Below are positions 25,245-38,775 of a DNA stretch of 64,000 nucleotides, piece after piece. The stretch comes from Cryptomeria japonica. Taxonomy: Eukaryota; Streptophyta; Pinopsida; Cupressales; Cupressaceae. The stretch covers positions 317,581,541 to 317,645,540 of the forward strand of contig NC_081405.1 of the NCBI RefSeq assembly GCF_030272615.1, in the 5' to 3' direction. Both the position numbers and the translations under genes were made by a program. Position 1 is the first letter of the stretch. Every line of letters starts with the position of its first letter. The notes under the pieces are model-generated. The model was not told where the DNA came from. It saw only the letters and a list, made by a program, of their open reading frames with translations, and did no database searches.

Positions 25245-28200
25245 TATAATGCCCCGCCAGGAAACCCCGAAGGGATAAGCTAAAGTTACAAGAATAGAGC
25301 GCAAATTTTTTTTTTTTAAAATTACAACACATAAGATGCAACATGATAACAAAGATTCAGATTACATAGCGGAAGACTTCAACTAACTCCTAAAGAGTTT
25401 CCCAACGAGATTACTTAAATTCCACAATTCATTTAACTTACACAATCAATCCATTACGCTGAATATCTTAATAACGAGATAATTCATAAGTAGGATAATT
25501 CCTTTCAAGAGAGGGAAATGTAATTCACAAGCGAAGATTCATCATTTAAGATCCATTCATAAACTTCATTCAATCTTTTCATTTAGAATTACAAACCATA
25601 CATTTAACATTCTAATACACTAGGATTTCATCATAACATAAGAGATCTTTCCAAGCATCTTAAATTCCTTAACAACAACTGAGTATAATTCATTACTCTA
25701 AGTTACATTCATTCATAATCCAATTCATTGCATTTAAAAGGACGATTTCACACATGCATTACGATAAACCGCATCTCAACCAATTATGCATTCGATCCAC
25801 ATGGCATTCAAGATAGACTGAAAATAAGCATTAATAGTTAATTCCAATTATCCACTTAACCATTCTAACATAAATTAATCATACATGACAAAGCTGAATA
25901 AAGGAACATAAGAGAATACACCACATAACACCATAATGATCTCGGAGTTCACCCCTAAAGGGCTACATCTCCGGGTCTGCTCAACTGCAAGACCCCCTCG
26001 GATAAATAATAAGTTAAGAGTACAAGAGGTTACACCATACAATCCAGCCATCAAGGCGATACATAACAATATACAGACGACCGCATCGGTCCATTAATAC
26101 ATAAACGATCCTTAAGAAGAACAGGATCCAGCTGAACATAATCAAGCTAATACAAGAGGTCCAGAAGAGCATCCATAACACTGAGCCATCACCACCCAAG
26201 GTCAAACATGGAACTGACACTCACAAGGGCAGAGACGAAAAGACGACTTACAAAGGACAAACGACAACACACTAGCGAACGTAGGGACAAGTGTCATCAC
26301 ACAACCTGGTATGGATACCATGGCAAGTCTTCATAGGTCCCGGCCCATACACTGGTAACCCTGGCAACCTAATCCGAACTTCCGGCCCATCCAAGCCTCA
26401 TGTGGACCCACACATCCTCTCGTGAAGACAAGGAAGATGGTTTGCCATTTCAGGCCTTCTCACAGCATGCCGAATCTATGATAGCATTCGTTCCATGTGT
26501 GAGGCACATTATCTTATTTAGAGATTATTTTCTACTCTACTTAGGTTATCACTTATTAGACTCACTTTCGACGGGTTATCCAGCAGCCACTTTGGGCGCG
26601 GCCCCCAATCGAAAGCCACTTTCCCATACGACACTAGACTGACTCAAACGAACTCAAACCACGGAATACACATGGTAAGACGAACGGAGTTCAAGAAGAT
26701 ACAATCATCAGGTCAAACACGACTCAAGGTTACTCACTTACTGACGGTGCTCTAACTAGAGACCTGACAACTAAGGTTAACCACGAATCATTATTCGACT
26801 CACTCAAAGAGGATATAACCAACTAAGACAACATCACAATACCATAGTCAACTCAAAATTCGAGGACTGAAACAGGAACACCAAATCATCCATACGACAG
26901 GGTCCTTTTACACCAAGCAAAACATGTCATTTCATAATTAAAGCGAATACAGTAATTAAACTCGCAAGACAATAATCAGAAAAGACAATGTTCCTCAAAT
27001 TGATTTAATCATTAAAATCGATCAAGTTTTCTACATGATCTAAAAACATATTACAGTTATCTACCTTGTCAAGGGATGAGTCGTTCCTGGTTTTCTAACT
27101 CCTAAGGTTCAAAGCATCGAACAGGCCGTTTAAGCCATAATGAGTTTTAACCAAATCATATTATTAAAATTCAGACAACCGTTTAAACGATTAAAATAAG
27201 ATATTTAATCTCCATCCCAAAACGTCATTAACATACTGGTCTACAATCAATCTCTACAGATTCATGATTTCAATTCCAGTTACATAATACGGATTACGGA
27301 ATATACAAATATAGAAAGAGAATCTAAATGGAGATAATCATTTCCAAGCACATCGTTTTAATTTCTAATGCCCAACGATAAATATTTCACTACTTTTCGA
27401 TTACTCAATAATATATCCTACGATCATATTTAACGTCATCAAGTAGGATTACATCGACAATATTAAATTGCAAAAATACCAGTTCCATAACTTAATTAGA
27501 ACAGGTATCAAAGGTGTGAAATGAAACTGGATACTGATTAACCGATAACCCCATTATAAAATTAACCAATACCAATTTAACATTTAACGTGACATTCTAC
27601 CTTTATTCATAATCAGGTATCTAACTTAAACTTAACATTAATAATACTTCCATTAAAGTGATATAAGTATCAAATGCATTTTTTTTTTAATACAAAAAGA
27701 AATACATAAAAAAAACAATTTTGATAAACTACGTCCCAAAAACTACGTTTAAATCAAAACGCGTTTAAAAGAAACTATGATCTTTTTTTTTTAAAATACT
27801 AAACAAAATATACATTACAATAACCATTCTTTTTAAACCATGCTTAAAATTACAAAACGCATTAAAAAAAGTAATTGGGGAGGCGAGCTGGGCGGGCCGT
27901 GCCCTAACCCTAGCCGCCGTCCACACGAAAACGCAGGGGAGCCCATGCGGGCGGCGCCGCTGCGGTGCCCGCAGGTCCGCGGCGCCCTGCGGCCACCGCG
28001 GCCCTGCGGCCACCGTAGTGTGCCGCGGCATAGACTAACACACAGCGCGGGGGAGGCATAAGGTTAGCATGCGGGGGGAAGGGGGGAGGAGGAGCGGGGG
28101 AGCTCCGCTCCCCGCGTCCAACCCCAAAACACCGTTAAAACAATAAAAACAACGCGCAGTCCGGGGGTTCAAACAAAGCCCAGTTCGATAAAACAACGCG

Positions 28201-29551
28201 AAACGCCCCGAAGGTTAACACATATACGCACAGGTTTCAATTCGAACAAAACTCACAGGTTTAAATTCAAACGAAACGCACAGGCCGGGTTTGGAAAATA
28301 AATATTGCTTAAAAATTAACACACAGTTCGATATTAAGAATAAATGTTTTCATTTCCTTTAAAACACAATTCGAGCTTTCAGAACAAAAACGCCCAAAAC
28401 AAGAGGAATTAACAGCACCTCTAAATCACTTCCAGCCAAGCTGGTAATTTACCAAATCGATCCATAAACATGGCATTCGAAGGAAAATTTAAATCCAAGA
28501 TAAAATCCCCATTTTCATTTTAAACCAAAAACTAAAAAAAAAAGAGTTGGATCCTACCTGATCTCGCAATCCTGGCAAGATCGGTTGAAGAATCCCAATC
28601 TCAGCTGCCAAAGCCTCCAATTTTCCATCTCCAATCCAAAACTTTCCAAAAATGTCCATCCTCTCCAATTTCCCCAAATTTGGGTTATATGGAAGAGTTG
28701 ACCCAAAAATTTCCATTTTTGGAATAAAATCTTTTATTTACAAATAATTCATAAAATTAATCCTTTTCTAATTATTAACAATATAACTTGCTTTATCAAT
28801 TCAAAATTCGATTTTCTCAATTAATCAAATTTAGCCGTTCAAATTTAATAATCCAACAGAACACAATCAATCTATTGCGATAATAAAAACAAACTTTCTT
28901 TTTCGACAGCATATATAAATAATGCATTTAATATTCAAAATCAGACATTAATTCAAATTTACTTCCAATTTAAAACAGGCAATTCATTAACAACGAAAGT
29001 CACCTAACGAAAACCAGATTAATTTAATCTGTTAATCCTCAATGCACAAACGCATATATTTAATCAAGAAATTACTAAGGACTAATTCATCAATTAACCA
29101 AACACACCAGGCACGCAAACCGAGAAGGTCAACCAAACAGACGACTCGCAAACCCAAACAAGAAGGGATTACCGACGACGACTGGCGATGCTCACTAGAG
29201 CACGACTAAGGTCGACTAAGGTCTTACGACCACCTGATCCAACTCTAAGGATTAAAAGGTATGCTCAAACCTACAAAACTAGGTGACGACGAACCTCGCA
29301 CTCATGCGACTTCGTACCTGAAATCTCCTGCAACCAACGATCATACATGCATACATATATAATAACTTAATGAATGCGTTAGCCAGATGAATACCATGAA
29401 ATAAGAACACTAAATAACCTGCATACAACTAGTGAGAAAACCACATCAATAGCTATGCGTTAAATCAAACATCTAACACTAATCATAATATTACGATAAA
29501 CTGATCAAGATTAAACCAAGGTTAGAGATTGATTACGGTAGGGGTACTACA
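25245..29551 (-). repeat. LARD-like LTR-2 (middle)
   Basis: 4307 bp. It shares most diagnostic variants with LTR-3 against LTR-1, including the decayed TATAATG start, with its own private changes near 27511, 27875 and 29384. It serves both units, bounded left by a PBS and right by a polypurine tract. The CpG-rich block is at 27876-28126. Confidence 0.93.
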
Positions 29552-29563
29552 TTCTCCCCCCCT
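29552..29563 (-). other. LARD-like polypurine tract, unit 2
   Basis: Exact repeat, 7961 bp on, of the tract at 21591. Confidence 0.85.
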
Positions 29564-32500
29564 AGGTTCCGACTTACTCCTGGAAGTCGTAAGGCTAGAT
29601 GGAGAACATGTCGTACGCATCAGTCCTGAAACTCATTCAACAAAGATCAAATTGCACATAGAAAACTTTCCATAAATAAATGAAATATAATTGCAAAATC
29701 CTTCACAAACGCCATTATCCATTGGCAAGATACATCTAAACCATACGTTCCTTAAAGATATTCTAGGAATCATCCACAATCATAGCAGAGAAATAAGAAT
29801 TTTCTTCCTTTCAGTAAACCAAATTAAAGCATTACAAAGAGGTAAACAACAATTACCATAATCATCGATCACAAATGACAGAAAAACATGCCATAAGATC
29901 AATTTTCCTTTACCAATCCATCTTTATCATAAAATTTTATAACATAGAACTAGCTCAAAATATCAATTTCTACAGCCAAATTAGCTTTCATGAAATAAGA
30001 GCAACAAAATAACTCACTTGTTTACACTTGCCAGGCATAAGAAAACCTTTCCAATGACTATGTCCCATAACATAGTGACAAGCTAACACAATTTACTCCA
30101 TGATACAAATAATAACCATCCACATAACTGGAATGCATAACAGAAAAGGCCACATGTGAGCATGTCTAATGCTCGGTCAATGATAACATGCACGATCAGC
30201 ATCTCTATGCCTGATCTCAGAACAACAATATGATCATAAGAATCCAATATCTCACTCAAAGGCTTGATGGTGCTAGGTACACCATAGCGGTGCTACCTTC
30301 CATACAAGACCTTTGTGAATATCCCTTGTTGTACAAGGTGGTTAGCCTCCAAGAGATAGTCACCACACATAGGTAGGTAGTGGGTACTAGCTGCATCACA
30401 GCCTCACATACCCCCATCCTCACGGTTCCCTACAACAACTTCCTCGCACACACTCTACCAATTCCGTATCATACGTCCTTGGAGAGGAATTTCACATTGC
30501 AACACAAGACCAGCATCCGAAAACAATAATGATAAACCAGTTCAGCCACCAAAATACAGATGAATAAAGATAATAAATCCTCAATTCCAACAATAAGGTA
30601 AGAAAATAATCCGGAATTTCAACACCAAATCAAAGTGCAAAAGATCACCAGATCGTGGCTAAACCTTCACAATCAAAGTAAAATAAATTGCTGATCCCCA
30701 AAGAAATATAAAGAATATCACAACTGCACGTAACATCACTGTGTGACTAGCATCTAGCCACCAACGAGGAAGGAAGGAACAACTGACTAGCTATTGCAGT
30801 AGCTCATCATGTGGTGCGACATAGTCACACTATCCACATGGCATGGCGGTGTGCACCTCGACATCACCCCGCATCACGTCGTCACGTGGCATGGCAATAC
30901 CCCAAGTGGAGAAAACACACAATGGACGTATCCCGCATGGTAGTGCACCTCGCGGAAAAAGCACGCGCAAGCCACATCCCGCATAGCGACGTATCTAGAA
31001 GGATACTCGTCGTAAGTCAGAGGTATACATGACTCTGGTCCACCCACAAGTCTACCAACACAGGCCAGTTGGCAACTTATGTAAGAATAATAACACGCCT
31101 CTCAAGAAGACAAGGCAACAGATACTCCAATAGAATCCAACAATATGCACAAAAACTACCATCTATATGCTCAGATAAGGAAGAGAATAGGCTGACACAC
31201 ATAAACCTGTAAATAGGTTCATCAAAGGGAAAGTATTGAGTACATCTTGATACAGTTTAGTAGTACAACTATATCATTCCTCGAAGTAGAGAAGCTAAAG
31301 TCGCTTCGCGTCGACATTACTCGCACGCCAATCCATACTATTCAAGGAACGGTCGCTTCGAATACTACCCCTTAACATACCGAGTTACCCACAACCCGAG
31401 GTTTGGTACTCAGCAGGGAAACAAATAAGCAACAGCACACAGACAGTATGGTTTCCCATACTCATAAGCAACATATCCTCCATGGTTGATTACTTCACCA
31501 ATCCATGGGCACATAAGATAAGCACTGGTTTCTTACAATACACACAATTACACCAGCACTAGTTTAGTCACATTTACGGGGAGTACTTTACAGTACGCTA
31601 ACATCTATACAAGGAAGATTCCAATTACGCTTTTTACATAATTAACTGGATCAAGTTTACTCTAGATTCAAGTACTGAAATTATTACAATTCACAATTAT
31701 ATAAGGAAATAACATCATTCCTATATCTTTCTCGAATCTTACTAAGCATTCATAATTAAATTACTAGCTAAGCAAATACATTTCTAAAGCTTAAGATTCT
31801 CATCTATCACTATGAAGCCAAAAGCAACATACGATTTCACATGTTTTATAACATTCTATTTTAATCAATGCACTCTTTAATACCATTTCTAAAAATCTTA
31901 TGATTAGGCAAAGAGAAGGGAAAGAGAGTTTGATAACCAAACCATTTCCTACAAAACACGCAAGATCAAACAAGATCACGCTGCATAATATATTTTCTGA
32001 CTATAAGCCTATCACTTAAATTACACGGTTTTCATTTCACTACCGTTTAGAAGGATGACAATCAGCCTAACAAAACATTCCCAATAATTATGGTTGCAAC
32101 AAGAGGTTCTAGTTTTCCAGACAAAATAGAGATCAAGAGAGGCAATCTTTTCGATAATGCAAGACCTCATAAGAACACTCACATATAATAATACAATTCA
32201 GACACATGTCATAATTTGCAACCTATTAGAGAAGATCACATTACGATCAAAGATAAGCAAGGAGCTATTAACCAAATAGAACATATTAATGCATGCACAT
32301 CAAACAAGCTTTTCGTTCGCACTTTCTAACTCATTAAGGTAATTCCACATACCCAACAGCGAGTTCAATGGAGCATTTGCTAAAATAATCTTCAATCAAA
32401 CTGGTTTAATAAAACACATAAGACAATCTTTCAGGGAACACATTAATACTCTCTCAAAGCTACAATAACATGCTCTTTATAATACTTCTTCTACCAACCA

Positions 32501-33191
32501 AGCAGTTTCACATAATTCATCTATTCGCATATCAATGCACCTTACTAAGGTAGAATTTAATCATGCTACTCCTACAACATACATAAGGAGAATTCTTTAA
32601 ACATACACATGCAGTTTTCTCCCATTAACCAAAATAAATTTTAAACCCATAGCCCTTTTTAATGATCTAAAAGCATAGACGACATAAGGCTCACACAAGG
32701 GTACGAGAAATCACAACCTTTTCTCTTTCACAACCAAGAAAACTCGAATCAAAGATAATTACACATCTCTTAATCATTTTAATTTCCAGAAAGAGAGAGA
32801 GGAATGGTGATGATCATTTAATTTCTACAAATAAGCATTCAATAATTGCTATACTAGTCCTTCAAGTGGACCACACTAAGCCAGATCATAATCTTTAAAC
32901 ACACATAATTCGCACTTTCAAATTCAAGACAAGCACAGACTGATCCAAATGGATTAGTCTAAAGAGTACAATGCTCAATAAGGAATGGTACATACGACTC
33001 TCCTTCCAAATAAGAGTAATCGTAGACCAAGACATCAATAGGCAAACAATGCACATATACGCACTCAAGCACCAACATCAAGAAGGCGAAAACAAGGTGT
33101 GAACACACACGTTACACACCAGCTAAGGTCGATACACCTCACACAAATAGAGGGCACACGCGACACCAGAGATCCCAATGTTTGCAACTTG

Positions 33192-33203
33192 GCTCTGATA
33201 CCA
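33192..33203 (-). other. LARD-like primer-binding site, unit 2
   Basis: TGGTATCAGAGC on the element strand, repeated from 25231. Confidence 0.88.
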
Positions 33204-33205
33204 AA

Positions 33206-36200
33206 TATAATGCCCCGCCAGGAAACCCCGAAGGGATAAGCTAAAGTTACAAGAATAGAGCGCAAATTTTTTTTTTTTAAAATTACAACACATAAGATGC
33301 AACATGATAACAAAGATTCAGATTACATAGCGGAAGACTTCAACTAACTCCTAAAGAGTTTCCCAACGAGATTACTTAAATTCCACAATTCATTTAACTT
33401 ACACAATCAATCCATTACGCTGAATATCTTAATAACGAGATAATTCATAAGTAGGATAATTCCTTTCAAGAGAGGGAAATGTAATTCACAAGCGAAGATT
33501 CATCATTTAAGATCCATTCATAAACTTCATTCAATCTTTTCATTTAGAATTACAAACCATACATTTAACATTCTAATACACTAGGATTTCATCATAACAT
33601 AAGAGATCTTTCCAAGCATCTTAAATTCCTTAACAACAACTGAGTATAATTCATTACTCTAAGTTACATTCATTCATAATCCAATTCATTGCATTTAAAA
33701 GGACGATTTCACACATGCATTACGATAAACCGCATCTCAACCAATTATGCATTCGATCCACATGGCATTCAAGATAGACTGAAAATAAGCATTAATAGTT
33801 AATTCCAATTATCCACTTAACCATTCTAACATAAATTAATCATACATGACAAAGCTGAATAAAGGAACATAAGAGAATACACCACATAACACCATAATGA
33901 TCTCGGAGTTCACCCCTAAAGGGCTACATCTCCGGGTCTGCTCAACTGCAAGACCCCCTCGGATAAATAATAAGTTAAGAGTACAAGAGGTTACACCATA
34001 CAATCCAGCCATCAAGGCGATACATAACAATATACAGACGACCGCATCGGTCCATTAATACATAAACGATCCTTAAGAAGAACAGGATCCAGCTGAACAT
34101 AATCAAGCTAATACAAGAGGTCCAGAAGAGCATCCATAACACTGAGCCATCACCACCCAAGGTCAAACATGGAACTGACACTCACAAGGGCAGAGACGAA
34201 AAGACGACTTACAAAGGACAAACGACAACACACTAGCGAACGTAGGGACAAGTGTCATCACACAACCTGGTATGGATACCATGGCAAGTCTTCATAGGTC
34301 CCGACCCATACACTGGTAACCCTGGCAACCTAATCCGAACTTCCGGCCCATCCAAGCCTCATGTGGACCCACACATCCTCTCGTGAAGACAAGGAAGATG
34401 GTTTGCCATTTCAGGCCTTCTCACAGCATGCCGAATCTATGATAGCATTCGTTCCATGTGTGAGGCACATTATCTTATTTAGAGATTATTTTCTACTCTA
34501 CTTAGGTTATCACTTATTAGACTCACTTTCGACGGGTTATCCAGCAGCCACTTTGGGCGCGGCCCCCAATCGAAAGCCACTTTCCCATACGACACTAGAC
34601 TGACTCAAACGAACTCAAACCACGGAATACACATGGTAAGACGAACGGAGTTCAAGAAGATACAATCATCAGGTCAAACACGACTCAAGGTTACTCACTT
34701 ACTGACGGTGCTCTAACTAGAGACCTGACAACTAAGGTTAACCACGAATCATTATTCGACTCACTCAAAGAGGATATAACCAACTAAGACAACATCACAA
34801 TACCATAGTCAACTCAAAATTCGAGGACTGAAACAGGAACACCAAATCATCCATACGACAGGGTCCTTTTACACCAAGCAAAACATGTCATTTCATAATT
34901 AAAGCGAATACAGTAATTAAACTCGCAAGACAATAATCAGAAAAGACAATGTTCCTCAAATTGATTTAATCATTAAAATCGATCAAGTTTTCTACATGAT
35001 CTAAAAACATATTACAGTTATCTACCTTGTCAAGGGATGAGTCGTTCCTGGTTTTCTAACTCCTAAGGTTCAAAGCATCGAACAGGCCGTTTAAGCCATA
35101 ATGAGTTTTAACCAAATCATATTATTAAAATTCAGACAACCGTTTAAACGATTAAAATAAGATATTTAATCTCCATCCCAAAACGTCATTAACATACTGG
35201 TCTACAATCAATCTCTACAGATTCATGATTTCAATTCCAGTTACATAATACGGATTACGGAATATACAAATATAGAAAGAGAATCTAAATGGAGATAATC
35301 ATTTCCAAGCACATCGTTTTAATTTCTAATGCCCAACGATAAATATTTCACTACTTTTCGATTACTCAATAATATATCCTACGATCATATTTAACGTCAT
35401 CAAGTAGGATTACATCGACAATATTAAATTGCAAAAATACCAGTTCCATAACTTAATTAGAACAGGTATCAAAGGCGTGAAATGAAACTGGATACTGATT
35501 AACCGATAACCCCATTATAAAATTAACCAATACCAATTTAACATTTAACGTGACATTCTACCTTTATTCATAATCAGGTATCTAACTTAAACTTAACATT
35601 AATAATACTTCCATTAAAGTGATATAAGTATCAAATGCATTTTTTTTTTAATACAAAAAGAAATACATAAAAAAAACAATTTTGATAAACTACGTCCCAA
35701 AAACTACGTTTAAATCAAAACGCGTTTAAAAGAAACTATGATCTTTTTTTTTTAAAATACTAAACAAAATATACATTACAATAACCATTCTTTTTAAACC
35801 ATGCTTAAAATTACAAAACGCATTAAAAAAAGTAAGTGGGGAGGCGAGCTGGGCGGGCCGTGCCCTAACCCTAGCCGCCGTCCACACGAAAATGGAGGGG
35901 AGCCCATGCGGGCGGCGCCGCTGCGGTGCTCGCAGGTCCGCGGCGCCCTGCGGCCACCGCGGCCCTGTGGCCACCGCAGTGTGCCGCGGCATAGACTAAC
36001 ACACAGCGCGGGGGAGGCATAAGGTTAGCATGCGGGGGGAATGGGGGAGGAGGAGCGGGGGAGCTCCGCTCCCCGCCTCCTACCCCAAAACACCGTTAAA
36101 ACAATAAAAACAACGCGCAGTCCGGGGGTTCAAACAAAGCCCAGTTCGATAAAACAACGCGAAACGCCCCGAAGGTTAACACATATACGCACAGGTTTCA

Positions 36201-37512
36201 ATTCGAACAAAACTCACAGGTTTAAATTCAAACGAAACGCACAGGCCGGGTTTGGAAAATAAATATTGCTTAAAAATTAACACACAGTTCGATATTAAGA
36301 ATAAATGTTTTCATTTCCTTTAAAACACAATTCGAGCTTTCAGAACAAAAACGCCCAAAACAAGAGGAATTAACAGCACCTCTAAATCACTTCCAGCCAA
36401 GCTGGTAATTTACCAAATCGATCCATAAACATGGCATTCGAAGGAAAATTTAAATCCAAGATAAAATCCCCATTTTCATTTTAAACAAAAAACTAAAAAA
36501 AAAAGAGTTGGATCCTACCTGATCTCGCAATCCTGGCAAGATCGGTTGAAGAATCCCAATCTCAGCTGCCAAAGCCTCCAATTTTCCATCTCCAATCCAA
36601 AACTTTCCAAAAATGTCCATCCTCTCCAATTTCCCCAAATTTGGGTTATATGGAAGAGTTGACCCAAAAATTTCCATTTTTGGAATAAAATCTTTTATTT
36701 ACAAATAATTCATAAAATTAATCCTTTTCTAATTATTAACAATATAACTTGCTTTATCAATTCAAAATTCGATTTTCTCAATTAATCAAATTTAGCCGTT
36801 CAAATTTAATAATCCAACAGAACACAATCAATCTATTGCGATAATAAAAACAAACTTTCTTTTTCGACAGCATATATAAATAATGCATTTAATATTCAAA
36901 ATCAGACATTAATTCAAATTTACTTCCAATTTAAAACAGGCAATTCATTAACAACGAAAGTCACCTAACGAAAACCAGATTAATTTAATCCGTTAATCCT
37001 CAATGCACAAACGCATATATTTAATCAAGAAATTACTAAGGACTAATTCATCAATTAACCAAACACACCAGGCACGCAAACCGAGAAGGTCAACCAAACA
37101 GACGACTCGCAAACCCAAACAAGAAGGGATTACCGACGACGACTGGCGATGCTCACTAGAGCACGACTAAGGTCGACTAAGGTCTTACGACCACCTGATC
37201 CAACTCTAAGGATTAAAAGGTATGCTCAAACCTGCAAAACTAGGTGACGACGAACCTCGCACTCATGCGACTTCGTACCTGAAATCTCCTGCAACCAACG
37301 ATCATACATGCATACATATATAATAACTTAATGAATGCGTTAGCTCGATGAATACCATGAAATAAGAACACTAAATAACCTGCATACAACTAGTGAGAAA
37401 ACCACATCAATAGCTATGCGTTAAATCAAACATCTAACACTAATCATAATATTACGATAAACTGATCAAGATTAAACCAAGGTTAGAGATCGATTACGGT
37501 AGGGGTACTACA
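33206..37512 (-). repeat. LARD-like LTR-3 (outer, 5' LTR side)
   Basis: 4307 bp. It begins TATAATG next to the PBS and ends TACTACA before the right ATAGG. Private variants occur near 34304, 35891 and 37490. The CpG-rich block is at 35837-36087. In element orientation this is the 5' LTR that would drive transcription. Confidence 0.93.
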
Positions 37513-37517
37513 ATAGG
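37513..37517. repeat. Target site duplication of the LARD-like array, right (ATAGG)
   Basis: Second copy of the duplication at 17279-17283. Confidence 0.88.
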
Positions 37518-38480
37518 TGAGTAGCTTATAATTACGTAGTCTCCATATTTCTTAAAAAATTTCTCGAGGGATTATATAGAACATAGTGGTGATCGTTATG
37601 GGGATTTTTAAACAAAGTACCATTTAAGTCTTGTATATTGTGAGCAATGAAAACCAAATATATGGGTTATGAACATTTAGGTGCACTATCTAGATAATTA
37701 CCAAAAGTAGGGTATTCAAAGATTAATTTTTTGAATTTAGATGAATTCTAACAATGGGTATCAAAACCTAATAGGCACCAAATCACTCATATCTAAGGTA
37801 TATCTCCCAGCATCTACTTTAGTATGTAAATAATTGAAGTCAGGTTTAATTACTATATAAGGATTTGACCTAAGGCAAACTGCTATCCACAACCCCTTTT
37901 CCTTGCTTTATATTTGTAGGGAGTTTATTGCGAAGACGTGGCTGAAGATTCTGATAGAGTTGATGATAGAAAACATGTTTTGATTTCAACTGAGTGAAAA
38001 GTAGAGGACTACGACAACCTACCATCCTAGTCTTGAGGAGTTTGCCTTAGTTTTTAATATTGAATCCACTGCATCTCCTTGATTTACAAAAGACCCCACT
38101 TGCATGTCTTAGAGATATAGGACCAAGATGACCTAGCATCTAGGTCCCTACAATTTAGCCTGAACTTTAAGGAATATGTTATGATCTTATCCTTTTTCTC
38201 AAATTCCTTTATTTGGCTCTATTTTCTATTTGTAGTAGTCTATTATTACTATTTCACTTCAATTATCCATCTTTTCACCCTAACTTCACAATATATGTCT
38301 AATCTAAGCTAGAAAATGGGATATAAACAATACAAGTGTATCTAATAAATATTTTACCTATTTTCCTATTTGAATATCACATCTAAAATTTTGGTGACCT
38401 ATTACAAGTCTTATGTATTGCAGATAAAAGGTACACAAAATTCTTTTTCAAGATTCTATCTTTATTGAAAAAAAATGTAT
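37518..38480. other. Unassigned intergenic DNA
   Basis: Moderately AT-rich, no long open frame, LTR terminus or RNA gene. It lies downstream of the host-gene 3' end on the minus strand, so part could be 3' flank of that gene. Confidence 0.5.
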
Positions 38481-38499
38481 GTCATACAAATATCTTATT

Positions 38500-38694
38500 T
38501 TCAAAAAATGCATTTATTTTAATCAAAAGATATGCATGAAACACATTTTTATTCATAAAGATCAATTGTACATATGATCCCACAAAAGCCACAGGAATAG
38601 CTGAGAAACAAATCACACTGATCATGGAAATATAAACACAAGAGGAATAAAAGAATGTATAGAGAAACAAAAGAAATAACCCATCATTTCCTGA
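38500..38694 (-). other. Probable 3' UTR of a host gene
   Basis: On the minus strand the T-rich sequence after the TAA stop contains two AATAAA signals (38548-38553 and 38513-38518), the usual layout of a plant mRNA 3' end. The exact cleavage site cannot be set from sequence alone. Confidence 0.45.
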
Positions 38695-38775
38695 TTAGGT
38701 TGATGAGTTTTGAAGAAGAATCTTCTGATCAACTTTATTGATCCAAGCATCTTGCTGTCTAGCCCATGTGTTGAC
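38695..38775 (-). CDS. Probable terminal exon of an unidentified host gene
   Basis: Read on the minus strand, TCTCTTTGTTTCAG ends at 38776, an excellent plant 3' splice site, with a branch-point-like CTAAC about 27 nt upstream. It is followed by 26 codons and TAA (38695-38697), if the intron lies in phase 0. The peptide (starting VNTWARQQDAWINKVDQKIL, then six residues rich in Ser/Asn/Gln) is charged and amphipathic and unlike the transposon proteins around it. The 3' side looks like a UTR with polyadenylation signals. I do not recognise the protein. Upstream exons must lie at higher coordinates; none is evident in 38776-40504, and the LTR from 40505 may sit inside the intron. It could be a gene fragment or pseudogene. 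Confidence 0.5.
   Translation of the reverse strand, partial: VNTWARQQDAWINKVDQKILLQNSST

Larger units (their letters stand above)
29552..33205 (-). mobile_element. LARD-like internal region, unit 2 (non-coding)
   Basis: 3654 bp, the same length as unit 1 with no net indel and about 0.4% difference. Same conserved ends and no coding content. Confidence 0.85.
17284..37512 (-). mobile_element. LARD-like element as a three-LTR tandem array
   Basis: The structure is LTR (17284-21590), internal (21591-25244), LTR (25245-29551), internal (29552-33205), LTR (33206-37512). LTRs are all 4307 bp, internals both 3654 bp, and the period is exactly 7961 bp. Element orientation is minus: the PBS lies left of LTR-2 and LTR-3, and the polypurine tract right of LTR-1 and LTR-2. 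Neither internal region has gag, protease, RT, RNase H or integrase similarity. Long LTRs plus a non-coding internal region of this size match the LARD (large retrotransposon derivative) class described in grasses. One TSD flanks the whole array. The element needs proteins from elsewhere; Gypsy-1-like chromoviruses are the candidates because the internal termini are homologous. Confidence 0.92.

Noticed and set aside
17284-37512. The 7961-bp period as satellite DNA or a pure assembly artefact
   Set aside because: Each unit is a recognisable LTR-retrotransposon with PBS, polypurine tract and one outer TSD, and the units carry distinct point differences. An assembly problem is not excluded, but it is not the simplest reading.
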